This document shows positions 25,200 through 32,921 of a DNA stretch of 42,528 bases, piece after piece. The translations under genes and the position numbers were made by a program. This DNA is from an uncultured Alsobacter sp. (GTDB taxonomy: Bacteria > Pseudomonadota > Alphaproteobacteria > Rhizobiales > Beijerinckiaceae). The stretch's first letter is position 1; every line of letters starts with the position of its first letter. The notes beneath the pieces are model-generated. The model had not been told where the DNA came from, ran no database searches, and saw only the letters and a program-made list of their open reading frames with translations. The DNA is taken from the NCBI RefSeq assembly GCF_945952055.1, contig NZ_CAMFHB010000051.1, forward strand, positions 1 to 42,528, written 5' to 3'.

Positions 25200-25616
25200 C
25201 TGACGAGACCTGGTCTGCGCGAAGTCGAAACCACTTCGCCCATCGCCGCCACCGGTTCGATCGAGCCGGATGCCGGCGCCTCACTCCCGCTCATTCTCGG
25301 CGTTCTCGACGATTCGAAAGCCGAAGAAACGGTCGTGATCGACCTGGCGGGCAAGACCACCCTCGCGGATGCCATGATCGTGACGTCGGGCCGCTCCAAC
25401 AGGCATGTCGGATCGATTGCCGATCACGTCATCGAGATGCTGAAGGAGCGCGGCCGCAAGGATTTGCGCGTCGAAGGCCTGCCGCATTGCGACTGGGTGC
25501 TGATCGATGCGGGCGACGTGATCGTGCACGTCTTCCGACCGGAAGTCCGCCACTTCTACAATCTCGAGAAGATGTGGGGTGGTGACCGGCCGGGCGAGCA
25601 GCGCGCCGTTTCCTGA
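25200..25616 (+). CDS. rsfS: Ribosomal silencing factor RsfS
   Basis: The RsfS/Iojap domain occupies almost the whole product. It includes AEETVVIDLAGKTTLADAMI, TSGRSNRHVGSIADHVIEML, VEGLPHCDWVLIDAGDVIVH and the terminal HVFRPEVRHFYNLEKMW. The protein binds L14 (uL14) and blocks subunit joining in stationary phase. The start is unusual. No ATG exists in the right place. A CTG at 25200 has GAGAGGA 7 bp upstream, giving 138 residues; in-frame GTG (25170) and TTG (25155, 25092) have poorer sites. rlmH follows after 18 bp. In many relatives nadD and proA lie immediately upstream, but here a divergent FATP-like gene does. Confidence 0.9.
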   Translation: MTRPGLREVETTSPIAATGSIEPDAGASLPLILGVLDDSKAEETVVIDLAGKTTLADAMIVTSGRSNRHVGSIADHVIEMLKERGRKDLRVEGLPHCDWVLIDAGDVIVHVFRPEVRHFYNLEKMWGGDRPGEQRAVS

Positions 25617-25634
25617 TCGCGCACGACCGCCGTC

Positions 25635-26114
25635 GTGCGCATCCTGATTCTGGCTGTCGGGCGTCTGAAGGACGGACCCGAGCGCGAACTGGTCGCGCGC
25701 TACGGCGAGAGGGCGGTCGCCACCGGCCGCCCCCTGGGCTTCACCGGTTTCGATAGCGTCGAACTGCCTGAGAGCCGCGCCCAGCGCCCGGTCGACCGCA
25801 AGGCCGAGGAGGCCGTCGCCCTTCGGGCGAAGGCGGGCGACTCCGGCCTCGTCGTCTTCGACGAGAAGGGCTCCTCGCCGACCAGCGAAGCCTTTGCCGG
25901 GCTATTGGCCGCGGGCCGCGATGCGGGCAGGCGCAGCATGGCGATGGTGATCGGCGGCCCGGACGGGCTCGATCCCGCGCTGGCCGGGACCGCGGAGGCC
26001 CGCATTTCCTTCGGGCGCATGACGTTGCCGCACCAGATCGTCCGCGGGCTTGTGGCCGAACAGCTCTATCGCGCCATGACAATTCTGTCCGGGCATCCCT
26101 ATCATCGGGCCTGA
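25635..26114 (+). CDS. rlmH: 23S rRNA pseudouridine-1915 N3-methyltransferase RlmH
   Basis: The SPOUT methyltransferase has 159 residues, the usual length. The SAM-binding knot includes MVIGGPDGLDPAL and the C-terminal signature is TLPHQIVRGLVAEQLYRAMT followed by SGHPYHR. It methylates pseudouridine 1915 in helix 69 of 23S rRNA on assembled 70S ribosomes. The start is GTG at 25635, 18 bp after the rsfS stop; RILILAVGR at the N-terminus fits the family. It sits between rsfS and the EnvC-like gene, the conserved alphaproteobacterial order. Confidence 0.96.
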   Translation: MRILILAVGRLKDGPERELVARYGERAVATGRPLGFTGFDSVELPESRAQRPVDRKAEEAVALRAKAGDSGLVVFDEKGSSPTSEAFAGLLAAGRDAGRRSMAMVIGGPDGLDPALAGTAEARISFGRMTLPHQIVRGLVAEQLYRAMTILSGHPYHRA

Positions 26115-26130
26115 GGAGTCACGCAGCCCC

Positions 26131-27534
26131 ATGCCCAGCCGCCGTTCCGCCGCGATGGTCCGCATGCCCGTGCTGCTGGCGGCATGCTGGGTGGCCTGCG
26201 GCCCGGCGCTCGCCCAGCAACCGCCCGGGCCGCGCCCGGCGGCGCCGTCCGCCATCCTGCCTCCCGACCGCCTGGCCGAGAAGGAGATGGAGCGCTCGAC
26301 GCGGCGCCTCGAACTGGAGGCGGCCGAGCGGCTGCTCCAGTCGTCCACGGACGTGAAGGCCAAGCTCGAGGCGGAGGTCAACGGACTGCGTGCGGACCGG
26401 GCGAGGCTCAATGCCGCCCTCGTCGACACGACGGCCCGGCTGCGCGCCACCGAGGGGCGCATCACCGCCATCGAGCAGCGCCTGGTGACGCTGTCCCAGA
26501 CGGAGGAGGCGATCCGGCGGTCCCTGTCGGCGCGGCGCAACGTCATCGTGGAGGTGCTGGCCGCGCTGCAGCGGTTGGGCCGCAGCCCTCCGCCCGCCGT
26601 GCTCGTACGCCCCGAGGACATGCTGGAGGCGGTGCGCGCGTCGATGCTGCTCGGCGCCGTGCTGCCGGAACTGCGGCAGGAGACGGAAGCGCTCGCCGGC
26701 GACCTGTCCGAACTCGTGCGCCTGCGCTCCACGGCCGTCACCGAGCGCGAGCAACTGGCCCGGGACGTCACGTCGCTCGCCGAGGACCGCCAGCGCGTCG
26801 CGGCGCTCGTCGAGGCACGCCAGCAGGAGGTGGCCTCCGCCGAGAAGAAGGCGCGGGAGGAGGGCGAGCGAATCGCCGCGATGGTTCAGTCGGCCCAAAC
26901 TCTCAAGGATTTGATCGGGCGGCTGGAAGGGGAGATCGAGGCCTCCGGCAAGGCCACCGACGAGGCGCGGCGCGCCGCCGAGCGGGCCGAGGCCGATGCC
27001 CGCAACGCCAACGACGCGCAGGCCAAGGAGACGCGCGACAAGATCGCGGCGCTCGCCTTCCGCGATCCCGCACGGCTGGCGCCGAAGGTTTCCTTCGCCG
27101 AGACGCGCGGACTGCTGCCTTTGCCCGTCGTGGGCTCGCTTTTGAAGGGATTCAACGCGTCCGACGCCGCCGGCGGAACGCTGAAGGGGGCCGCCTACGG
27201 AACCCGCCAGGGCGCCATGGTTTCGGCGCCATGTGATGGTTGGGTGGCTTATGCCGGGCCGTTCCGCAGCTATGGCCAACTCTTGATCATCAATGCGGGC
27301 GGCGGGTACTATGTCCTTCTTGCTGGCATGGAACGGATCAACGTCGCGCTCGGGCAATTCGTGCTGACCGGAGAACCGGTCGCCGTGATGGGCGAGGCGT
27401 CGCAGGCGACGGCGGCATCGGTGGGTAGCGACACGACCCAACCCGTGCTCTATGTTGAGTTTCGAAAAGACGGTGTGTCGATCGACCCGTCGCCCTGGTG
27501 GGCGGCCTCGACGAACGAGAAAGTTCGCGGATGA
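26131..27534 (+). CDS. EnvC-like murein hydrolase activator (degenerate M23/LytM)
   Basis: The exported protein has 467 residues. A signal peptide (about 1-28) is followed by Pro-rich residues and a long coiled coil (about 45-300, heptad-rich in Arg/Glu/Leu/Ala). A C-terminal LytM domain covers about 350-467. In the LytM domain the zinc ligands of active M23 peptidases are absent: the normal HxxxD and HxH positions read as GAMVSAPCDGWV, GYYVLLAGM and LYVEFR. This is the EnvC pattern, an activator of N-acetylmuramoyl-L-alanine amidases at the septum. Its stop overlaps the ctpA start (ATGA at 27531). A YibQ-like deacetylase gene downstream parallels the E. coli envC-yibQ pair. Confidence 0.9.
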   Translation: MPSRRSAAMVRMPVLLAACWVACGPALAQQPPGPRPAAPSAILPPDRLAEKEMERSTRRLELEAAERLLQSSTDVKAKLEAEVNGLRADRARLNAALVDTTARLRATEGRITAIEQRLVTLSQTEEAIRRSLSARRNVIVEVLAALQRLGRSPPPAVLVRPEDMLEAVRASMLLGAVLPELRQETEALAGDLSELVRLRSTAVTEREQLARDVTSLAEDRQRVAALVEARQQEVASAEKKAREEGERIAAMVQSAQTLKDLIGRLEGEIEASGKATDEARRAAERAEADARNANDAQAKETRDKIAALAFRDPARLAPKVSFAETRGLLPLPVVGSLLKGFNASDAAGGTLKGAAYGTRQGAMVSAPCDGWVAYAGPFRSYGQLLIINAGGGYYVLLAGMERINVALGQFVLTGEPVAVMGEASQATAASVGSDTTQPVLYVEFRKDGVSIDPSPWWAASTNEKVRG

Positions 27535-28862
27535 TGCGCAAGCTCTCACTCCTCCTGCTCGGCGCCATGCTCGGCGCCGGTACCGTGACCCTGGCGACGC
27601 AGAGCCGGCTCTTGTCGACGACGAGTGCCGTGGCCGCGGCCTCCGACACCTACCGACAGCTCAACCTGTTCGGCGACGTGTTCGAGAAGATTCGCTCGGA
27701 CTACGTGGAGAAGCCGGACGAGGGCAAGCTGATCGAGTCGGCCATCAACGGCATGCTCTCGGGTCTCGACCCGCATTCGAGCTATCTCGATTCCAAGAGC
27801 TTCCGCGACATGCAGGTGCAGACGCGCGGCGAGTTCGGCGGCCTCGGCATCGAGGTCACGATGGAAGAGGGCCTGATCAAGGTCGTGACTCCCATCGACG
27901 ACACCCCGGCGTCCCGCGCCGGCGTCATGGCCGGTGACGTGATCACCCACATCGACGACGAGCCCGTGCAGGGCCTGACGCTCAACCAGGCCGTCGAGAA
28001 GATGCGCGGCGCCGTGAACTCCTCGGTGCGCCTCAAGATCGCCCGCAAGGGAGCTTCCGACGGCCTCGAGCTGAAGCTGACCCGCGACGTGATCCGGATC
28101 CGCTCGGTGCGCTCGCGCAACGAGACCGACGTCGGATACATCCGCATCACCCAGTTCAACGAGCAGACCTTCGAAGGGCTCAAGAACTCGATCGACAGCC
28201 TCACCAAGGACATCGGCGGCGACAAGCTGAAGGGCTTCGTCATCGACCTGCGCAACAACCCGGGCGGCCTCCTCGACCAGGCCATCGCGGTGTCCGACGC
28301 CTTCCTCGAGCGCGGCGAGATCGTTTCGACCCGCGGCCGCAACGCCGACGAGACCCAGCGCTACAACGCCCGCGCCGGCGACCTGACCAAGGGCAAGCCG
28401 GTGGTCGTGCTGATCAACGGCGGTTCCGCCTCGGCGTCGGAAATCGTGGCCGGCGCCCTTCAGGACCACAAGCGCGCGACGATCATCGGCTCGCGGTCCT
28501 TCGGCAAGGGCTCGGTCCAGACGATCATTCCGCTGGGCTCGAACGGCGCCATCCGCCTCACCACGGCGCGCTACTACACGCCGTCGGGCCGCTCCATCCA
28601 GGCCAAGGGCATCGATCCCGAGATCCAGGTGCTCAACGAGGTCCCGGCCGAGCTGAAGGGCAAGGATGAGACCAAGGGCGAGGCCGCGCTCAAGGGACAC
28701 CTGAAGAACGGCGAGGACGAGCAGGGTGGTTCTTCCGCCTACGTTCCGCCGGATCCCAAGAACGACAAGCAGCTCAACTACGCGCTGGACCTGCTGCGCG
28801 GCGTCAAGGTGAACGACGCCAGCAGCGCGGCCAAGCAGCCGGACAAGACCAAGCAGAACTGA
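27531..28862 (+). CDS. ctpA: Carboxyl-terminal processing protease CtpA (S41)
   Basis: The protein has 443 residues with an N-terminal signal or anchor (about 4-28). A PDZ domain (about 85-170) contains GEFGGLGIEVTMEEGLIKVV and SRAGVMAGDVI. The S41 catalytic core carries GGSASASEIVAGALQD (Ser-rich active site, residues 297-312) and the general-base Lys326 in SFGKGSVQT. It trims C-termini of periplasmic proteins and regulates peptidoglycan hydrolases. Two adjacent ATGs occur at 27531 and 27534; the first overlaps the EnvC-like stop. A rho-independent terminator follows at 28887-28910, closing the rsfS-rlmH-envC-ctpA unit. The C-terminal 60 residues are Lys/Asp-rich and likely disordered. Confidence 0.96.
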   Translation: MMRKLSLLLLGAMLGAGTVTLATQSRLLSTTSAVAAASDTYRQLNLFGDVFEKIRSDYVEKPDEGKLIESAINGMLSGLDPHSSYLDSKSFRDMQVQTRGEFGGLGIEVTMEEGLIKVVTPIDDTPASRAGVMAGDVITHIDDEPVQGLTLNQAVEKMRGAVNSSVRLKIARKGASDGLELKLTRDVIRIRSVRSRNETDVGYIRITQFNEQTFEGLKNSIDSLTKDIGGDKLKGFVIDLRNNPGGLLDQAIAVSDAFLERGEIVSTRGRNADETQRYNARAGDLTKGKPVVVLINGGSASASEIVAGALQDHKRATIIGSRSFGKGSVQTIIPLGSNGAIRLTTARYYTPSGRSIQAKGIDPEIQVLNEVPAELKGKDETKGEAALKGHLKNGEDEQGGSSAYVPPDPKNDKQLNYALDLLRGVKVNDASSAAKQPDKTKQN

Positions 28863-28886
28863 CCCGCGACCGTCGGGACGATCGAG

Positions 28887-28910
28887 CGGCGGGGCAGGGC
28901 CCCGCCGTTT
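28887..28910 (+). terminator. Rho-independent terminator after ctpA
   Basis: CGGCGGGGC (28887-28895), loop AGG and GCCCCGCCG (28899-28907) form a perfect 9-bp GC hairpin followed by TTT and a mixed T-rich tail. It begins 24 bp after the ctpA stop. Confidence 0.75.
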
Positions 28911-29107
28911 CGATTCCAGCCGTCCCGCGTGCCGGTTCCGCGCGCGCGCCCATCCGCACAGTCCCCAGTTGCTCCGGGACCGCGACCTTGGCATGGATTT
29001 GCGCTATGATTCGCCGCAGTCGTTCGTGCGTTGCGTGAGGGGGCCATGACCGGTCCCGGTCCGGCCCGGCTCAGGTTCCGGTAGACCGATTTCGCCAAGA
29101 GGAACGC

Positions 29108-30316
29108 TTGACCATCAGCCACGACGAGTTGACCCGGCCACTGGGGCTGGAGCCCGCCACCAGGCGGCGCCGGCTTCCCGTGCTGCCGTGGAGCCAGATC
29201 GTGGTGGCGGGGTCGGGTCTCGTCTGCCTGGCGCTGGCCGGCTGGCTGGCGGTGGCCCGCGATCCCGACGGCGGCGAGCCCGTCGTGGTGAGCCGCATCG
29301 AGCGCTCGAAGCCGCAGGCGCAGCCGGTCGCTCCCCCGGCCGCGCAACCCGACACCGGTGTCCGCACCGTGACGGGCGAGGACCAGAGCACGCCGGAGCG
29401 CGCGACCGCCGCCGAGCTCGAGAGCGCCAGCGGCGTCAAGGTCGTGCGGGGCAGCGGCGAGGCGCCGCCCTCGATCGTCATTCGCGTTCCCGGCAATCCC
29501 GACAAGCTCGCGCCCGCACCCGACAAGCGCCTCATCGAGCGGGGCCGCCAGGGCATGCTGCCGAAGATCGGGCCCGACGGGGCCCGTCCGCTCGAGGTCT
29601 ATGCGCGTCCGGTCGTGCCGCCGGCGGGCAAGGTGGTGGGACGCATCGCGATCGTCATGGGTGGGATGGGGCTCAGCCAGTCCCTCACGAGCGATGCGGT
29701 GGCCAAGCTTCCCGGTCCCGTCACGCTGGCTTTCGCCCCCTATGGCACCGACATCGAGCGTCAGGTCGGCCGCGCCCGCGAGGACGGCCACGAGGTGCTG
29801 CTCCAGGTGCCGATGGAGCCGTTCGACTATCCCGACAACGACCCCGGGCCGCACACGCTCACGGCGACGGCCACGTCGGGGGAGACGCTCGACCGGCTGC
29901 AGTGGGTCATGAGCCGCTTTCCCGGCTACGTGGGCATCGTCAACTACATGGGCGGCAAGTTCACCGCGCGCGAGGCGTCGGTCGGACCCGTGCTGCGCGA
30001 GATCGCCGGCCGCGGCCTGATGGTGCTGGACGACGGCAGTTCGGCGCGCTCGCTCGTGCCCACGCTCGCGCAGAGCCTGAAGATGCCGGCGGCCAAGGCC
30101 GACGTGACCGTCGACACCGTGCCGAAGGCCGCCACGATCGACGACCAGCTCGCGCGTCTCGAGACCATCGCCCGGGACAAGGGCACGGCCGTCGGGGTCG
30201 CGAGCGGGCTGCCGGTGTCCATCGAGCGCATCGCGGCCTGGGCCAAGGGGCTGGAGAGCCGCGGCTTCCAGCTCGTGCCGGTGAGTGCCATCGTGGCGCG
30301 CGGCGACCGGGGCTGA
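29108..30316 (+). CDS. Divergent polysaccharide deacetylase family protein (YibQ-like)
   Basis: The product has 402 residues. One membrane helix (about residues 33-55) is followed by a Pro/Ala/Thr-rich linker to about 170. A divergent deacetylase domain follows (about 175-402) with GRIAIVMGGMGLSQSLTSDA, then VTLAFAPYGTDI, VLLQVPMEPFDYPDNDPGPH and NYMGGKFTAREA. The family fold resembles NodB-type deacetylases. Two positions that usually begin 'DDxG' read MGGMG here, so catalysis is doubtful. The start is TTG at 29108 with AGAGGAA 3-4 bp upstream. It is placed after a terminator, but the envC-ctpA-yibQ-like order is conserved in alphaproteobacteria. A cell-envelope role is inferred. Confidence 0.85.
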   Translation: MTISHDELTRPLGLEPATRRRRLPVLPWSQIVVAGSGLVCLALAGWLAVARDPDGGEPVVVSRIERSKPQAQPVAPPAAQPDTGVRTVTGEDQSTPERATAAELESASGVKVVRGSGEAPPSIVIRVPGNPDKLAPAPDKRLIERGRQGMLPKIGPDGARPLEVYARPVVPPAGKVVGRIAIVMGGMGLSQSLTSDAVAKLPGPVTLAFAPYGTDIERQVGRAREDGHEVLLQVPMEPFDYPDNDPGPHTLTATATSGETLDRLQWVMSRFPGYVGIVNYMGGKFTAREASVGPVLREIAGRGLMVLDDGSSARSLVPTLAQSLKMPAAKADVTVDTVPKAATIDDQLARLETIARDKGTAVGVASGLPVSIERIAAWAKGLESRGFQLVPVSAIVARGDRG

Positions 30317-30355
30317 TAGACCGGGGGGACGATCTCCTCCCGCCCGGACTGCGCC

Positions 30356-30862
30356 ATGGCCTTCGAAGACCTTCCCTATCGCCGTTGCGTCGGCGTGATG
30401 CTCCTCAACCGCGACGGCCTCGTGTTCGTGGGTCAACGCAAGGCGGCCGCCGGGCCCGAGCACGTCGATGCGAGCCACAGCTGGCAGATGCCGCAGGGCG
30501 GCATCGACGAGGGCGAGGATCCCTACGCGGCGGCCCTGCGCGAGCTCGCGGAGGAGACCAACGTCACCAGCACCTCACTCCTGGCGCAGTCGCCCGGCTG
30601 GTTCGCCTACGACCTGCCGCCGGACGTGGCGGGCAAGGCCTGGAAGGGCCGCTACCGCGGGCAGACGCAAAAGTGGTTTGCGCTTCGGTTCGAAGGGGAC
30701 GACGCGGAAATCGACATCCACGCGCCCGCCGGTGGGCACAAGCCGGAATTCCGGGCCTGGCGCTGGGAACGGATGGACCGGCTCGCCTCGCTGATCATCC
30801 CGTTCAAGCGGCCGGTCTACGAGCAGGTCGTGGCGGCCTTCGCCCATTTGGCCGGGCGCTGA
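30356..30862 (+). CDS. rppH: RNA pyrophosphohydrolase RppH (Nudix)
   Basis: The Nudix hydrolase has 168 residues. The Nudix box runs from Gly48 to about Val70 with [20 protein letters not shown]; catalytic Glu66-Glu67 are intact. WQMPQGGID and the flanking [19 protein letters not shown] are typical of RppH/InvA/IalA orthologues. It removes pyrophosphate from the 5' end of transcripts, starting RNase E-dependent decay, and in relatives also acts on dinucleoside polyphosphates. It lies 39 bp downstream of the deacetylase and is probably in the same transcript, an order common in Hyphomicrobiales. Confidence 0.95.
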   Translation: MAFEDLPYRRCVGVMLLNRDGLVFVGQRKAAAGPEHVDASHSWQMPQGGIDEGEDPYAAALRELAEETNVTSTSLLAQSPGWFAYDLPPDVAGKAWKGRYRGQTQKWFALRFEGDDAEIDIHAPAGGHKPEFRAWRWERMDRLASLIIPFKRPVYEQVVAAFAHLAGR

Positions 30863-30941
30863 TCGGGCCGGGTCGCCTTTGCGTGTCCGGGCGTCTTGAT
30901 GCGTCCCGCGAAAGGCCGGATGTGACCTTCGGCGGCACGCG

Positions 30942-31280
30942 CTAGCGCCGGGGCCTGCCCTGCGTCATCGGAACGGGGATCTCGACGCCGATCAGCGGCT
31001 GCTGCGGTGCCGATCGGCTCGGCAGGTCGGCGCAGTCGTTCCAGGCCTGGGCGGTGATCGGCTCGCCGCGCTTCACGGTCGGGCCGACGACCACGAAGGA
31101 GCCCGTGTCGGGGCATCGGGCCGCATCGGGCGCCGGCGCGGGCGGGAGCTGGATCTGCAGCCGCATCTGCGGATCCGACGAGGGTTGCTGGAGCACCTGC
31201 CCCACGGCGGGAGCAGCCAGGAGAGCCGCGCCCGTGGCAAGCGCGGTGGCCATGGCACGGCCGTGAGATTTCGGGCTCAT
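30942..31280 (-). CDS. Small secreted hypothetical protein
   Basis: The product has 112 residues. An N-terminal signal peptide of about 27 residues ends near Ala-Val-Gly-Gln. The mature part is Pro/Gln-rich and contains two cysteines (in ARCPDTGSF and WNDCADLP) that could form one disulphide. I recognise no domain. The gene is convergent with rppH (79 bp) and follows the OYE-family reductase gene by 52 bp on the same strand, so it may be co-transcribed. The clean signal peptide and codon use make it a likely real gene of unknown function. Confidence 0.65.
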   Translation of the reverse strand: MSPKSHGRAMATALATGAALLAAPAVGQVLQQPSSDPQMRLQIQLPPAPAPDAARCPDTGSFVVVGPTVKRGEPITAQAWNDCADLPSRSAPQQPLIGVEIPVPMTQGRPRR

Positions 31281-31332
31281 GGCGCGAGCCTCGCACGGGC
31301 CGGTTAACAGGCCGCCAAGCCGTGGTGGGGCG

Positions 31333-32802
31333 TCAGTCCACCTTGGCGGGCTTCTTGATCGCGGCCAGCGCCTTGAACTCCGGCGACTTCTTGTAGTGCT
31401 GGTCCAGCGGATAGCAGCCCGAGACGATGCCGTTGCGCGGCGCCGTGGTGCAGTCGCTGAAGGTGCGGCACAGGCGCTTGCGCTGGCTCGGGCGGCCGGC
31501 GAGCGTGTCGGCGGCCAGTTCGGGATAGGACAGCATCATGCGGCCGAGGCCCACGCTGTCGGTCCAGCCCTCGCGCACGACGGCCTGGGCGACATGGCCG
31601 AAGAAGTCCTGCAGGTAGGTGTAGCCGCTGCCGACGAAGACCATGTCGGGGAACAGCCTCTTGAGATCGCGCACGACCTCCAGGTGCCGCATGACGCCGG
31701 CGAGCGGCTCCTCGGGAGGGGCGTAGCCGTCGGACGGGGGATAGATGGCCGGGCGGATGAGATGCGGCGTATAATAGGGGCTGCCCAGCGTGACGTTGAC
31801 GAAAACAATTCCCAGCTCGCGCATGATCGTCATCATCGCCGCGGGTTCGGCCAGGTCGACGCGGGTCGGATCCTGGGGATCGGCGCCGAAGGCGTAGGGG
31901 TAGGGCAGGGCCACGGTCTCGGGGATGCCCGGGCCGAGAGCGCCGGGGGTCGATTGCTCCGGGTCGGGCTTGAACGGCACGAAATCGGCGGCGCTCAGGC
32001 GGACGCCGATCTCCAGGCCGGGGGCCTCGGCGCGGATGCCGGCCGTGATCTCCCGCAGGAAGCGCGTGCGGTTCTCCAGGCTGCCGCCGAAGGGGCCGGG
32101 CCGGTCGACGGCCGTCAGCAGCTCGTGGGCGAGATAGCCGTGGCAATGCTTCAGGTCGACGAAGTCGTAGCCACAGGCCAGGGCCTGCTTCGAGGCGCGC
32201 ACGAAATCGTCGATCAGGCGCTTCAGGTCGTCGTCGCTCATCACCGCGTCGTCGGAGGTGATCCCGAACTTCCGGTCCAGCACGGGGTGCCGGTAGGCAA
32301 TCATCGGCTTGAAGCGCTTGTGGTCGTCCGGCTTGCAGAAGCGGCCGGAATGGGTGAGCTGCAGGCCGACGACGAGCCCGTCGTCGTTGCCGAAGGCCTC
32401 CCGGTGGGCCTTCACCAGCGTGTCGCGGAGTCCCGCGATGTCGCCCTGGGTCGCGTCCGTCAGCATGAGCTGGTTGGGATTCGCCCGTCCGTCGGCCCGC
32501 ACGGCCACGGCTTCGCCGCCCCAGATGAGTTTTGCCCCGCTGAGGCCGAAATGCCGCCAGCGCCGGATGGTATTGGCCGAGGGGCGACCGTCGGTCTGGC
32601 CGTCCCAGCCTTCCATGGGATTGACGGCGAGGCGATTGCCGATGCGCATCCGCCCAACGGACAGGGGCTGTGCCAGGGGTGAGGAGGGACCTGCCTCGAT
32701 GACGTCGTCGAACGGCATCGCAAGGCCCTGGGCCTGCAGATAAGCCTTGAAGCCCTCGCCGGTCGCGAGCGACGCGACCTTGGGATAGTCACCGAACTTC
32801 AT
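31333..32802 (-). CDS. NADH:flavin oxidoreductase, OYE family, with relic Fe-S motif
   Basis: The product has 489 residues and a TIM-barrel fold. Recognisable elements are [17 protein letters not shown] at the FMN-binding N-terminus, [10 protein letters not shown], the catalytic His pair in [11 protein letters not shown], and [10 protein letters not shown]. The barrel is followed by a stub with Cys445, Cys451 and Cys463. This resembles the C-x2-C-x3-C-x11-C cluster site of 2,4-dienoyl-CoA reductases with one cysteine lost and one residue deleted. The protein then ends, with no FAD/NADPH domain. AGGGGAAGAA precedes the ATG at 32802. The substrate is likely an activated alkene, but this is family inference. 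Confidence 0.88.
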   Translation of the reverse strand: MKFGDYPKVASLATGEGFKAYLQAQGLAMPFDDVIEAGPSSPLAQPLSVGRMRIGNRLAVNPMEGWDGQTDGRPSANTIRRWRHFGLSGAKLIWGGEAVAVRADGRANPNQLMLTDATQGDIAGLRDTLVKAHREAFGNDDGLVVGLQLTHSGRFCKPDDHKRFKPMIAYRHPVLDRKFGITSDDAVMSDDDLKRLIDDFVRASKQALACGYDFVDLKHCHGYLAHELLTAVDRPGPFGGSLENRTRFLREITAGIRAEAPGLEIGVRLSAADFVPFKPDPEQSTPGALGPGIPETVALPYPYAFGADPQDPTRVDLAEPAAMMTIMRELGIVFVNVTLGSPYYTPHLIRPAIYPPSDGYAPPEEPLAGVMRHLEVVRDLKRLFPDMVFVGSGYTYLQDFFGHVAQAVVREGWTDSVGLGRMMLSYPELAADTLAGRPSQRKRLCRTFSDCTTAPRNGIVSGCYPLDQHYKKSPEFKALAAIKKPAKVD

Positions 32803-32887
32803 GCGTTTCTTCCCCTGCGGACCCGATCGGCGGTCGCGCTAATTCACCAAACGGTTACACGCGCAGCGGACGGTGTCAACGCGCCAG

Positions 32888-32912
32888 GGAACCTTTGGCG
32901 TGGCAGCGCGTT
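32888..32912 (+). promoter_or_regulatory. EcfG-type (general stress response) promoter of the HWE kinase gene
   Basis: GGAAC at 32888-32892 and CGTT at 32909-32912 are separated by 16 bp, an exact match to the alphaproteobacterial sigma-EcfG consensus GGAAC-N16/17-CGTT. Transcription would start around 32918-32920, only a few bases before the ATG at 32922. The gene it serves encodes an HWE kinase, a class known to feed the PhyR-NepR-EcfG stress pathway. Confidence 0.55.
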
Positions 32913-32921
32913 GACCGGACC

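Noticed and set aside
22801-25203. 800-codon plus-strand open frame
   Set aside because: It is antisense to the FATP-like synthetase and part of the GNAT gene; composition is that of a GC-rich shadow frame.
28989-29002. Sigma-54-like promoter (TTGGCATG...TTTGC) before the deacetylase gene
   Set aside because: The spacing between the GG and GC elements is 9 bp, whereas sigma-54 promoters need 10.
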